Assembly (NCBI GenBank): GCA_029379385.1
Contig: CM055607.1
Span: forward strand, 620,001-684,000
Origin: Quillaja saponaria
Taxonomy: Eukaryota; Streptophyta; Magnoliopsida; Fabales; Quillajaceae
DNA: 64,000 nt
Reading direction: 5' to 3'
The notes below the pieces were generated by a model. The model saw only the letters and a list, made by a program, of their open reading frames with translations, had not been told where the DNA came from and did no database searches. Below are positions 12,801 through 25,100 of this stretch, one piece after another. Within the stretch, counting starts at the first letter, position 1; each line of letters begins with the position of its first letter. Made by a program: the position numbers and the translations under genes.

Positions 12801-13686
12801 CAGAATTAGGTTGGCAATTTTAACATGAAGAACAGACGAAGATATGATCGCAATTTACATTTTACACTTATAAAAAAGAGCAGCAAAATCTAATGGAAGT
12901 AGTTCTTTCAAATGCACTGTTTCCCTTTTCTATTTGGAGGTAAATTAACTCACATTTGCCATGGTTGAAACTGAGTGAATCTTGGTTGCAAATATGAGTC
13001 TTCTAGATGCCGCCTTCAGTAAGTCTGTCTAGTTTTAGAATGACCACATTAAAATAGCACAAGTATGCAATTACCTAAAGATTAAGATGAGATAAAGAGA
13101 GCTATAACTTGTCATACAAACCAATAAGTAGTACTTCGGTTAACAATTTGAAAAGAATAATGAAAGCTACATGAACTGAGAACAAGTGATGGGTATGAAA
13201 GATTTGTACTTATATTTCAAATTAACCCAAAACAGCTTAAATAAAAACCAAAAAGAGGAAAAAAAAGAAAAAAAAAACTTGTTACTTAATAGTAAAACTA
13301 AATCCAACAAACTTCTTATATCTCCAGAGAGATAGTCACAAAACAACGTTTATTAATACAATTGATGTGCTGGGTAAGTACCTTTTGAAAAGATAGAACA
13401 AAAAACACATCAAACATTTTAAGTACTAGAAATTAATCTCAGCAGTCGATCACATTATAATCCGAAAGACTGTGTGGAATATAAACCAGTAAAATGATTA
13501 AAATTAATCAGAAGAATAGTAAAATCAGCTAAAGAAAGAGAGAGAGAGAGAGAGGGAGGGAGAGAGTTGAAGCTGACCAGTAGCAGGGAGAGTCGACTGA
13601 GTAGAGGGAAAATGAGAGAAGCGATTGAAGGAAAGCAGCGGAGACGAAGAAACCGGCGCTAGTATAAGGGCTAAGGACCCTAACAT
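6269..13686 (-). CDS. Arginine-tRNA ligase (ArgRS), class I, probably dual-targeted
   Basis: Charges tRNA-Arg with arginine. Exons (minus): 13686-13578, 13024-12954, 12785-12649, 12513-12438, 12315-12214, 12038-11823, 11340-11260, 10414-10331, 10253-10149, 9497-9319, 8666-8582, 8406-8220, 8073-8004, 7732-7663, 7361-7272, 6844-6776, 6651-6550, 6379-6269. They sum to 1944 nt, 647 residues, with no stop. Seen in order: N-terminal [16 protein letters not shown], class I HIGH-type HVGH in exon 6, [24 protein letters not shown], the KMSKS-equivalent [10 protein letters not shown], and the DALR anticodon domain ([16 protein letters not shown]) ending in PVYKI. Two starts are plausible. ATG 13686 (or in-frame ATG 13722) adds 57 residues rich in Ser, Leu and Arg, like an organelle presequence. 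ATG 12962, in strong context (A at -3, G at +4), gives a 590-residue cytosolic form. It is divergent from VPS15. Confidence 0.93.
8169..8222. repeat. 32-bp-period tandem duplication across the ArgRS exon 12 donor
   Basis: The motif AATGTGTTCCTTATTATACCAC occurs twice, 32 bases apart. It covers the exon 12 splice donor (GT at 8219-8218 on the minus strand) and creates an identical second donor context at 8187-8186. Confidence 0.85.
9781..9836. repeat. Homopolymer tracts in an ArgRS intron (C8 and a long A run)
   Basis: A run of C is followed shortly by about 29 consecutive A (pyrimidine-rich on the gene strand). It is purely intronic, and its length is likely unreliable in any assembly. Confidence 0.7.
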
Positions 13687-13702
13687 TATTGTATTTAATT
13701 TA

Positions 13703-13796
13703 ATTCTGTTTTGTGGTGACATGATTCTGTTTTTGTGGGCTAAGCATAATTCTGTTTTTGTGGGCTAAGCATAATTCTGTTTTGTGGAGACAGCAT
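13703..13796. repeat. Four tandem units of 21-25 bp upstream of ArgRS
   Basis: ATTCTGTTTTTGTGG recurs at about 13703, 13724, 13749 and 13773. The two middle units are identical (with GGGCTAAGCATA) and the outer two diverged (GTGACATG, AGACAGC). The first unit contains the in-frame upstream ATG at 13722. Confidence 0.75.
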
Positions 13797-14362
13797 TTTA
13801 TCTCATAAATCTCAGAGGTCTTTTTTTGTTATATGGGCACATAATATGAGATATAAATTTTGTGATATTTTTACATATTTATACTTTTGAGAAATGAGAT
13901 ATTAATTTACACATTAAATTACTATATATTTATAAAACTTAAATATCATAAAATTCACAATTTCAAAATGAGTTAAAATTTATACTAAGCAAAAAAAAAT
14001 AAGATTTTTTATTTTATTTTTTATATTAAGACTGCTCGAATTTTTAAATATTATACATCCACAGGTTTTTTTTATTTTTTATTTATTTTAAACTTTTCTC
14101 AAGAAAGACAGCAAGAAATTTTAGATCTTAGTCCGAATACAAAAGTCCGTTAAGAATTAAGCCCAAGGCCCAACTTTACCATCCCACAACACAATCTAAA
14201 TTCAATTTTACGAACTGCTCCTTAGGAACTGCACCCAAAAGTGGTCCACTGAAGTCGCATCCATTTCCGAAACGTATTTATTCTTCTTCTACAAAATACG
14301 TGTAGTTAAAGCAAAACGGGCGTCGTCGTTTTCTTCTTTTTCTTCTTCTTCTTCCAGGGATA

Positions 14363-14398
14363 ATGGAGCTTAGACCGAAGGCTAATCTCAGAGAATGA
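14363..14398 (+). promoter_or_regulatory. Candidate uORF in the VPS15 leader
   Basis: ATG at 14363 opens an 11-codon frame ending TGA at 14396-14398. A second ATG at 14395 overlaps that stop and opens a frame running past the VPS15 ATG out of phase. Relevance depends on the transcription start, which cannot be seen. Confidence 0.35.
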
Positions 14399-14432
14399 AA
14401 AACTGTGACTCTCGGAGCCAGAGCCATTTTCA

Positions 14433-17400
14433 ATGGGCAACAAGATTGCACGCACAACACAAGTTTCAGCTTCGGAATACTACCTCCATGATCTGCCGTC
14501 GACTTACAATCTAGTCCTGAAGGAGGTTCTAGGTCGAGGTCGTTTCTTCAAGTCCATACAGTGCAAGCATGACGAGGGTTTGGTTCTGGTCAAAGTCTAT
14601 TTCAAGCGTGGCGACTTCATCGATCTCAGAGAGTACGAACGCCGTCTATCTCAGATCAAAGATATTTTCCGTAGCCTTGATCACCCTCATGTTTGGCCCT
14701 TCCAGGTTCAATTTTTACTAATTCTCATGTCGTTTTCTTTTGGGGTTTTGTTGCTGTATTATTGTGTGTTGGCACCTGACAAAACGGTAGAAATTAACAG
14801 AATCAGGTTCTGAATTTTCACTCGGACACCTGAAGGTAGGTGAAGCCTTTACCCTTATTAATTTGGTTCCTGACTTAAAAAAATAATAGAAAGAGTCAAG
14901 TACCATTTAATTTGTGAGTATCCTCACTTTCTTCTGTGTTCCTGGACAACAGTGTGAGTTGAAAGAAGAGACATCTCTAATTGTGCTTTTTTTGTTCTTA
15001 AGAAATGAACCAATAGATAGTTGGTATATATTCAAATAATAGCATTCGTCTCTTCTAGGTTCTTATAAAAAATGGAAAAAGAATCATTTAGGCTTAATTA
15101 TGTGGAAAACTGAGGTTGAAAGGAGAGAATCTTACAGGGATTGCATTACTTTTTTTGTTTTTGCTGATTCTTCCTTTTGGGCACTTAATAAGAGCAATCG
15201 AGTTTGGATTTGAATTCTCACATGGTTGTGTCTGTCTCCAAACAGTTCTGGCAAGAGACAGATAAAGCAGCCTATCTTTTGAGGCAGTATTTTTTCCATA
15301 ATCTGCATGATCGATTAAGTACTCGGCCTTTTCTTAGTCTTGTTGAGAAGAAATGGTTGGCATTTCAGGTCCCTCTCTTACTCATCCATATCCTGAAATT
15401 TTAAAGCATTGATGTATTGTGCCTCTATAATTGTGATTTCTGGTCAACATACAGTTACTAGTGGCTGTGAAGCAGAGCCATGAGAAAGGGGTTTGTCATG
15501 GTAGGTTCAATTATATAAGGCCTAAGTTTCTAATATAGTAAAATTGTTTGGCTTGTTGTATTTTCTCTTTCCATGTAACCATTTGCAATATGTTTATTGA
15601 TTTGCATCTTTGTAGGTGATATCAAGTGTGAGAATGTTCTCATAACTTCCTGGAATTGGCTTTACCTTGCGGACTTTGCTTCTTTCAAGCCCACATACAT
15701 TCCATATGATGACCCTTCAGACTTCTCCTTTTTCTTTGACACTGGAGGGAGAAGACTCTGTTATATTGCACCTGAGGTTGGTTCTTGTTCTTTCTATACT
15801 CGATTGTCTTAATTGTATACTATTCTCCATGCTTGATGATCGAGTTAAAGTGAAAAGATTTCATTATCTCATAGCATCAGGTTCCAAGCCCTGTGGCATA
15901 CAGTGGGATTTTTGTTTATTTCTTTACATTCATAACAACCAGTTCATATTAGTTTTTGGTTTTTGTTTCTATTTTAATTTGAAATTAGAAGTTGAATAAG
16001 TGAGGCAAAAGTCTAACGCTTCCACTACACATGTGGCTGTATGATTACAAGATTATAATATCATACTCAACCTTTCTTGATTTTCAGAGATTTTACGAAC
16101 ATGGAGGTGAGATGCAGGTGGCCCAGGATGCCCCTTTAAGATCATCTATGGATATCTTTGCTGTAGGGTAAGCATTTTTATCTGTAACCTTCTTTATTTT
16201 ATATAAAATATTTAGCTTACCAATTTTCCATATGAAGAAGTGATTTGTTTAGCAAATTACATGCAGATAACTTGTTTGTCATATCTAGCAAACTCTTATC
16301 ATTCCTTAGAGCTATCGCTCGTAGTTTGTGTTGTTGGTTGATATCACAATCTGAACATATTTTGTTTATTATTTTTCTTAAGTGAGAGAACTTATCATTT
16401 TTACTATTTCAGGTGTGTAATTGCAGAGCTCTTCCTTGAGGGTCAGCCACTGTTTGAACTATCCCAACTCCTTGCTTATCGTAGAGGGCAATATGATCCC
16501 AGCCAACATCTTGAGAAAGTACTCCCCCACCCCAAAGAAGTTTTCTTTGTTCTTATACAACTGTCAACTAGATGTGCATTTATTTTCATTGGTGGTCACC
16601 ACTTCGGTGCATTTCTTTTAGGCATGACTATGTTTTCTCATTTTTTCTCTCATTCTCCTGCCCACTTGAGTATGTTCATGATCAATGTTTTCCTACTTCA
16701 ATCACACTATATGCTCTTCAATCGCAGATCCCAGACCCTGGAATCCGTAGGTTGATTCTACATATGATTAAGTTAGAACCAGAGTCAAGACTTTCTGCTG
16801 AAAGTTACCTGCAGGAATATGCAACTGTTGTGTTTCCAAACTACTTCTCACCATTCCTGCATGATTTTTATCGCTGCTGGAATCCACTTCATTCTGATAT
16901 GAGGGTATATGGCTATTTTGGTTTCCTAAAAATATTGATAAAACATTTGAGGCTTTGGTCACTAGTACTTCCTCTAAATCATATATCTAACCTTGCTACT
17001 CTGCAATCAATTTGTGTAGGTTTTATTGTGTCAGAGTGCTTTTCCAGAGATACTTAAACAAATGATGAACAACATGTCATCTAAGGAGACAGGTACTGGG
17101 CTCAGCACGCCTTCAAAGGGTACTGGTGAATTGTTACAAGAAATGGTTACAAAAGAAAATGTGAATTTCATGAAGGACTCTCTCTGTAAGAAGGAGGAGA
17201 TAGGAAAGGGCTTAGTTCACGATCATTTTGAGCTTCTTGGTGATATCAGCACCCTACTGAGGGATGTTAAACAGAATAGTCATTCTTCTCATCCCAGGCA
17301 TATAACAGGAAATGCACCAATTTCTACTTTTTCCAAGGATCTGAGAAACTTGCAATCTCCTGGTGAACTACTTCAAACTATCTCTAATGCTTTTCACGGA

Positions 17401-20400
17401 AATAATCATCCCTTTTTGAAAAGTATTACTGTTAATGACTTGGATACACTAATGTCTGAGTATGATAGTCAATCAGATACATTTGGCATGCCTTTTCTAC
17501 CATTACCCAAGGATAGTATAAAATGTGAAGGTATGGTTCTGATTACTTCTCTGCTCTATTCCTGCATACGCAATGTCAAGTTGCCTCATCTGAGGAGGGC
17601 GGCTGTACTATTACTGAAGGCTTCCGCATTATATATTGATGATGAAGATCGCTTGCAGCGTGTGCTCCCATATGTTATTGTAATGCTTTCAGATTCAGCA
17701 GCAATTGTACGCTGTGCTGCTGTGGAGACTTTGTGTGACATTCTGCCGTTAGTCAGAGACTTTCCCCCCAGTGATGCAAAGATATTTCCTGAGTATATTC
17801 TTCCAATGCTTTCCATGCTTCCTGACGATCCAGAGGAAAGTGTGAGGATCTGTTATGCCAGTAATATATCTAAGCTGGCGCTTACTGCTTATGGATTCTT
17901 GATTCACTCAATAAGCTTGACCGAAGCTGGGGTCCTTGATGAGTTAAGTTCAACACAGAAGCCACTGCCATCATCCAGTCAAACTTCTGGAAGACTGCAG
18001 AGAATAAGTAGTGATACACAGCTTGCACAGTTGAGGAAAACCATTGCAGAAGTTGTTCAAGAACTGGTTATGGGTCCAAAGCAAACTCCAAATATTAGGA
18101 GAGCACTCCTTCAAGACATAGGCAACCTGTGCTGCTTCTTTGGCCAGAGACAGAGTAATGACTTTTTGTTACCCATTCTCCCTGCTTTTCTAAACGACCG
18201 GGATGAGCAATTAAGGGCAGTATTCTACGGGCAAATTGTGTATGTCTGCTTCTTTGTGGGCCAAAGAAGCGTTGAAGAATATCTTTTACCTTACATTGAA
18301 CAGGCTTTAAGTGATGCAACAGAGTCTGTTATTATTAGAGCCTTGGATTGTTTGGCCGTTCTATGCAAAAGTGGTTTCTTTCGGAAGAGGATACTACTTG
18401 AAATGATAGAACATGCTTTTCCATTGTTGTGTTATCCTAGTCAATGTGTGCGAAGATCAACTGTCACTTTCATTGCTGCTAGCAGTGAGAGCTTGGGAGC
18501 AGTGGATTCATATGTTTTCCTTGCACCTGTTATAAGACCTTTCCTGCGCAGACAACCAGTATCCTTAGCTTCGCAGAAGGCTCTCTTTTCATGTTTAAAG
18601 AGTCCTGTGTCAAGGCAGGTTTTTTATGAAATCTTGGAAAACTCCAGGAGTTCAGACATGTTAGAGAGACAGAGAAAGATATGGTATAGTTCATCACCAC
18701 AGTCTAAACTATGGGAAAGTGCTGATTTACTTAAGGGAGGAAGTGGGGATTTAAACTCCATGAAGAAATGGCCTGACAAGCAACAAGGTCCTGAAGGTCA
18801 AAAATCTTCTATCACTGCCTTGCAACAGCCAGAGCTAACTGAATGTGATAAAGGTGAGGCTAAGTTGAGAGATATGGGAAGCTTTTTGCACAATGCTTAT
18901 AGTACGGTTGAAACTCGTGATCCGCATTGCTCAGAGAAATTACAATTCTCAGGATTCATGGCACCGCAGGCTAGTGGCATAAATAGTTTCATATATGATA
19001 AATCATCAGAAGGCATTCCTTTGTACTCATTTAGTGTGGACAGACGGGCAATGGGAATTCCTCCTACAGCATCTGATTCTACATTGCAAACTAATTCCCA
19101 AGGAATCAGTTCCTCATCAATGCCTTGGGTTAATCCTGTAAATAAATCCTTAAATCTGGCTAGTTCAGTTCCAGCACCTAAGCTTGTTTCAGGATCATTT
19201 AGCATCAATAATGGTTCTAAACAGTTCTATCGAGTGGTACATGAACCAGATGGCAGGGAAAATGAGCAAACAGCTTATGTTAATAGCAAATTTCAAGATA
19301 TGGGATTATCTGGTACAGCAAAAAGTAGTTCTATTACACTGGAAGATGCCAACTCACCGACTGATCTAACAGGGTTGCCATCATTCAGACGAGCTTCAAT
19401 TTCCGATTCAGGTTGGAGGCCCCATGGAGTGTTGGTTGCACACCTCCAAGAGCATCGTTCAGCCGTCAACAACATAGCTGTTTCAACTGATCGTAACTTC
19501 TTTGTGAGTGCGTCTGATGACTCTACTGTCAAGGTCTGGGATTCAAGAAAGTTGGAAAAGGACATCTCATTTAGGTCGAGGCTAACTTATCACCTGGAGG
19601 GAAGCCGGGCACTATGTGCTGCAATGCTTCGGGGTTCTGCTCAAGTGATTGTGGGAGCATGTGATGGTTTAATTCATATGTTCTCTGTAGATTACATTTC
19701 CAGAGGTCTTGGCAACGTTGTTGAGAAGTATTCTGGTATTGCTGATATCTCAAAGAAGGATATCAAGGAAGGTGCTATATTGAGCCTGACTGAACTACTC
19801 TGTTGATAATGGCACCATCATGTACAGCACCCAGAATTGTGGAATCCATCTGTGGGATACAAGGTCGAGTTCCAATGCATGGACTCTAAAAGCAACTCCA
19901 GAGGAGGGTTATGTTTCTTCTCTGGTAACAGGCCCTTGTGGTAATTGGTTTGTATCTGGATCTTCAAGGGGTGTCCTTACTTTGTGGGATCTGAGGTTCC
20001 TTATACCTGTGAACTCATGGCAGTATTCTCTTGTTTGCCCCATAGAGAAAATGTGTCTATTTGTTCCTCCTTCAAATGCCGCCTTATCTACGACTGCAAG
20101 ACCCCTTGTTTATGTGGCTGCAGGTTGCAATGAAGTTTCTCTTTGGAATGCAGAGAACGGAAGCTGCCACCAGGTAAGTGGACATTGTTCGTTTTGTTCT
20201 CACTACACGGATCTGTTGGACAGTGTTTATAATCAATTTTTGTAACTAATATATGATAAAACAAGCATAAAAAAGACAACTTTCGAGTGCCTTCAACATG
20301 TAGCTATGTTTAATCAGTATGTACATAACCAATACAGACAAAAACTCCTCAAGACATTCAAAGTTCTCTTTTGTTACTCTGGAAACTTATATTAAAAATA

Positions 20401-21789
20401 CTAAGATGGTTTTGTATGTTCATGATAGAGACCTGTGTCCTAACTGTGCTTATAGTTGAGGTTTCTTTTCTTTTTCTTTTTCTTTTTTTTCCTTCTCTTT
20501 TAATTTTGGCTAAAAATCTGCTTATAAAAGGTTATACTACTTTCTAAATTCCAATTTTCAGTTCTTATTATGATTCCTAACTAAAAACAGAGGTAAAAAA
20601 AGAATATTCTTATTACTGTTTCATATGTTATACCACTTATTCATGTTACCAAATTTATTTCTTCCAGGTACTAAGGGTGGCCAATTATGACTGTGATGCT
20701 GAAATATCTGATCTGCCTTGGGCCTTGGCCAGACCATCAAGCAAAGGGATGCCAAAACCAGACCCAAGACGAAATGTAAACCCAAAGTACAGAGTTGACG
20801 AGCTGAATGATCCTCCTCCCCGCCTCCCTGGTATTCGTTCATTACTCCCCTTACCAGGGGGTGATTTGTTAACTGCTGGTACAGATTTGAAGATACGTCG
20901 ATGGGACCACTACAGGTTTTGCGTTATGTCACTCGTTTGGTTATTTTCCTTATGAAAATACCATTGTTAAACTAGGCTCCTCTTTCTTCTATTCTTTTCT
21001 TTTTCTTTTTTAAATTTTCTTGTTCTCATTGTTGCAGTCCTGACCGGAGTTACTGCGTATGTGGACCAAACTTGAAGGGAGTAGGAAATGATGATTTCTA
21101 TGAAACGAGATCTAGTTTTGGCGTGCAAGTTGTGCAGGTAACTATATGATTTGCCTGGGCTTTGCCTCTGCACATATGATTTATATTGGTCTATTCTTCT
21201 GTTATTTTCCTCCTTATATGTGGTGCCGGACAATTTCTCCTACTGAACAAGTCATTTCCATAGCAGATCTCCTCATTGCAATTATGTTGGTTTACCATCA
21301 GTTGAATGTTGTTTTATAGGGAACTACGGAATTTTTCAGCTTATTATAGAAATAACTCTGAAGCGTGGTTGATAGGCTCACTTTCTCTTACAAATTTTCC
21401 CAACTCAAGTTTTCTTGTGGCAAAATTTCCTGTCATCAGCCATCTGAAAGTGATGGATAACACCCATTTCTTTCATCTGTTTGCATTCAAACCTCCATCA
21501 AGTGCTGATTCCTTTAAATTGTTTACCTGGCAATTGAGAAGTGCTTATCATTTTCTAATTTGTTCATTTGGCACATGGATTGCTGATTTTCTGCTCATAC
21601 TCTGGTAAACAGGAGACAAAAAGACGACCTCTGACAACGAAGTTGACTGCAAAGGCTGTTCTTGCAGCTGCTGCAACTGATTCTGCTGGTTGCCACCGTG
21701 ATTCTGTTCTGTCTATGGCCTCTGTTAAGTTGAACCAGAGACTCTTAATATCAAGCAGTAGAGATGGGGCCATCAAGGTCTGGAAGTAA
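14433..21789 (+). CDS. VPS15: VPS15 / p150 regulatory kinase of the class III PI3-kinase complex (frameshift in this sequence)
   Basis: Membrane-anchored partner of VPS34, required for PI3P synthesis, autophagy and vesicle traffic. Exons: 14433-14705, 15246-15368, 15455-15500, 15616-15776, 16088-16167, 16413-16518, 16728-16904, 17020-20173, 20668-20915, 21038-21137, 21613-21789. The protein begins MGNK, an N-myristoylation signal. A divergent kinase domain follows ([10 protein letters not shown] in place of HRD, DFA in place of DFG, IAPERFYEHGG), then HEAT-like helices (about 17560-18620), a low-complexity linker and C-terminal WD40 repeats (first: [20 protein letters not shown]; last ends DGAIKVWK). 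Exon 8 carries an extra base at about 19789: the frame stops at TGA 19804-19806 (about 1250 residues), while homology continues in the +1 frame to the end (about 1547 residues expected). Nothing else is damaged, so either an assembly or sequencing error or a recent null allele is possible. Confidence 0.93.
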
Positions 21790-22104
21790 TTTGCATGAGC
21801 TCGCCTTGTATTTGCTGTACATATGTAGTGTCAATTATAGTTAAAAGTTAAAACTGTAGATATATTCTATGTCTAGGAATTCTTTCCCTTGACCCTTTCT
21901 ACTTGCTTGATACCTCTTTAATTTTTATAGCGTTTGGTGTAGATAGGAATAATAGTATTGGATGATTTGTTTCATTGCTAATATGAAGTACCCCCTTCAT
22001 ATATTTTATATATATTATACTCTTTTTACATTGGTCTTTGTTTTTTCTTCAATACATGAAAAATTGACTTTGTTACTTACATATTTATTACCTATCTATT
22101 TCTC
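21790..22104. other. VPS15 3' flank
   Basis: AT-rich DNA downstream of the VPS15 stop, likely holding its 3' UTR and poly-A site. No gene was recognised. Confidence 0.5.
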
Positions 22105-25100
22105 GTCTTACGAAATGCCTCCTTTTTTTCTCTTTCTAATTTTTTTTTTTTCCTCTTCTTCCTTTCTTACATGGGAAGAAAGATCTGAGCTACTTAAACT
22201 ATGGATGCATTTTTATCAGTTTGTATAACCAAATATTTCATTTAAGGTCTTTTTATTTGCCCTTCTCTAATGGATTCTGGCTATTTTTCTGGCTCGTGGT
22301 CTTGTAAACAGAATAATTGATTCTGGTATGTACTTGCATTGCTCGTGAATCCATTTTTCCATTGATAGTTGCAGTGTTCCAAATCCATCCTAGCTAAACA
22401 ATTCCAATGTGTTTGAAGGGGAGGTCTCTCAGATTATTATGCCAAAAAGAAAAAGCAGTAGCCAGCATTTCAATTATAAATTGGAAAAGAGTGCTCTTAA
22501 TAAAGAACAAAAATAGCATTGATAAATGTGTTTTAAAGGAATGCCTTTTCCTTAAGACAGTTCGGAGCTTGAAAACGACGGTTTTTGTGATTTTCAGTGT
22601 TATAGTCGAAGTTGTTACAACTGTTGTCGGTGCTGCTGCAATTTTCTGGTAGCATATTAATAAAAGAAAAGATAATGCTTTTCATGAAATCCAACTAGCG
22701 ATCTAACAACCATTTCAGATACCTTACAATAGCTGATAACTTTACGTATAATCCAAGTACCCAACTCTTAAAACATTTGTTTCGGTCTTGTTAGAGAATC
22801 CCCTTCAATTTATCATTCCAATTAAATGGAACTGATAATATGAGGGAAAGACCTGGCTAACATGAACTATGAATCATCTCAGATATGTCTCGGACTTATA
22901 TTTTAGATGAAGTTCACTAACCACATCAAGGGAAAGATATCTTAGTACATGTACTATGTTAGTTCACCATTCAGGACTAGGGAGGCATGTCTGATGGCTG
23001 TTGAGACTCTCCAAACTTCATGTTGTACAAGATGCCATGATTCTGCAGTATTCAGCTTTTTTGCCCTTTCTATGGCATCATCTATTCCGGGGAAGGATTT
23101 AGATCCATAATCATCATGTATCGAGGGCCCATAAATCTGGAAAATGGAAACAACAGGTAAATAAATTGTTCCATGTAATGATATATATTATTGAAGATTG
23201 TTTGTCAGATGGAATCACCTATGGTTTGTCCACACTCAGCAGTTTTTCTTCTATGTTATATAATAATGCTTTTATGTATAAATGATGTAATAAAAAAAGT
23301 TAGAGGAAGAATGATGGAGTTAACCAAAGATTGATTTCTTTCTTAAGGAGAAACGTACCAAATGCTTATACCATGACCTTCCAAAGAGGCCATCTCGGTC
23401 TGTAAATGCCCGCTCTGCCATCATTAGTCTGTCATTCATTTCTCTCACTTTCCAGTGGTTATTCTTCCACGTTATAGGCCAACCTTTGTTTTCTTCTACT
23501 GCCTGCAGAATCACAAATCAACTTTTTTTTTTTTTTTCTTTTCTCAAAACTTAGAGAAATGCCATTTCATAAAAAAAATGTTGGTAGAAAAGGACACAAA
23601 AGATACCTTTCTCTGGTTATTGATCTTGATGGCTGCCTTTTCCAGCTGCTGGATGGACTTAAATATAGGAGTCAGGTTTATGTACTTAATTGAGATCTCA
23701 TGTTCTAAATTATCCATGCAATTCTGTAAATCAAGAATTTGATATAGTTGTAATTTCATTTTGCAACTGACTTCAATCAGAATCATTTGTATGGTGAGTA
23801 ACACTTTCAAGGAATAATTACACTACAAACCAGTTTACATACCTGGAGCTCCTTCACATAGGAGAGATAATCAAAAGGCAAGAATTCCTCGTCAGCTAGC
23901 TGAAGAGCTACTAAACCCCAGACACTTGCAACTGCTTTTAAAGTAACATAATGAAGACAACAAATTCTTAAGGCATGGAACTTCAGATTTAATGTTATTG
24001 GTTGATAACATAGTAACACATGACATAATACAGTTATTTGGTTCTTTTTTTTAGTTATTGATCAATAAATGATTCAATGAAGCCTATTCTTATATTTTGG
24101 TTTTTCTGATCTAATAGCTAATACAAACGTCTATGAAACATTGGGGGTGATTTAGATGTTATTAACCTGAGACATGTCTATGAAACATTGGATCACCAAA
24201 TTTCTCCATCCAAATAAAATCGTCGTATATTGAGTGGTATACCGGGTATCCTGCATTTTATAATATTCAACTGTCAAGTGTTGAAAAATCTAAACGAAAA
24301 TTCAGATGTTAACAAAAAGTAAAGACATCAACAAACAAAAATTATGAAACTATCGTTGATAGTGAAAGTGATGCTATCAACTCCCTTACTTCATTAGGGA
24401 GAATCTTTGTCCCGTCCCATGCCAGTAAGTTAACACATAATTACAGAAATCATGCAACAGTCATTGTTAGCAAATGGTCAGTGTGCTTCTTATAGCCAGA
24501 GACCGAAAATTTCATTTCATAGAGGATGCATTCTTTCACTTCTAAGGGTCAAATGCTGGATTTCTACTGGCAAGCCGTTAAACGTTGGTTTAGTGCATTC
24601 AACTCACAGGTGTTAAACACAAACACTCAATTTCAAAGAAGCCACCTCACTTTATGTTTTGTCTTACTTTATAAAGATATAATATTGTGAACATATATTA
24701 TTTGAAGTTTATTGAGTTCTCTTCATCATCACATTCATAGAGAGTATTTATTGCCTGCTTCAGTTACATGCATAGTGTGAACAAAACTATTAACAATTTA
24801 TAATCAGATTGAAACGTGCATCCATACACTTAAAGATCAAAATGATGATACTAGAGGACCAATAATGTGTTCATCACCTACTAAAAAAAATGATAATGTG
24901 TTCATTACCTCCTCCATAGAAGAAACCAGCTGCTGGAATTCCCACATGTTGCACAAAAGCCGCATAATCTGATCCTGCACCTCCTAACCTTTCAATCTTC
25001 TTAGACAGAGAAGATATTAATGAACGATGGAGAATTCAGATTAATGAAATTCTAAAGTCCAAGCCATTTACTGAACAGTTGAAAATAAAAGGGAAGTAGA

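Larger units (their letters stand above)
13687..14432. promoter_or_regulatory. Divergent promoter region shared by ArgRS (-) and VPS15 (+)
   Basis: About 750 bases separate the outermost start codons of two oppositely oriented housekeeping genes, so both promoters must lie here. No clear TATA box is placed well for either gene. The VPS15 side carries a TTC-rich leader (14280-14355), common for plant housekeeping 5' UTRs. The ArgRS side holds a short tandem repeat. Confidence 0.6.

Noticed and set aside
19773..19828. Possible 56-base GT-AG mini-intron that would bypass the VPS15 stop
   Set aside because: It removes conserved sequence (the segment up to Met-Tyr-Ser) and joins into the wrong frame; it is also shorter than normal plant introns.
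22407..22652. Open frame downstream of copy A peptidase, suggesting a small gene
   Set aside because: The matching place in duplication unit B is not open in the same frame, and no domain or splice context is visible.
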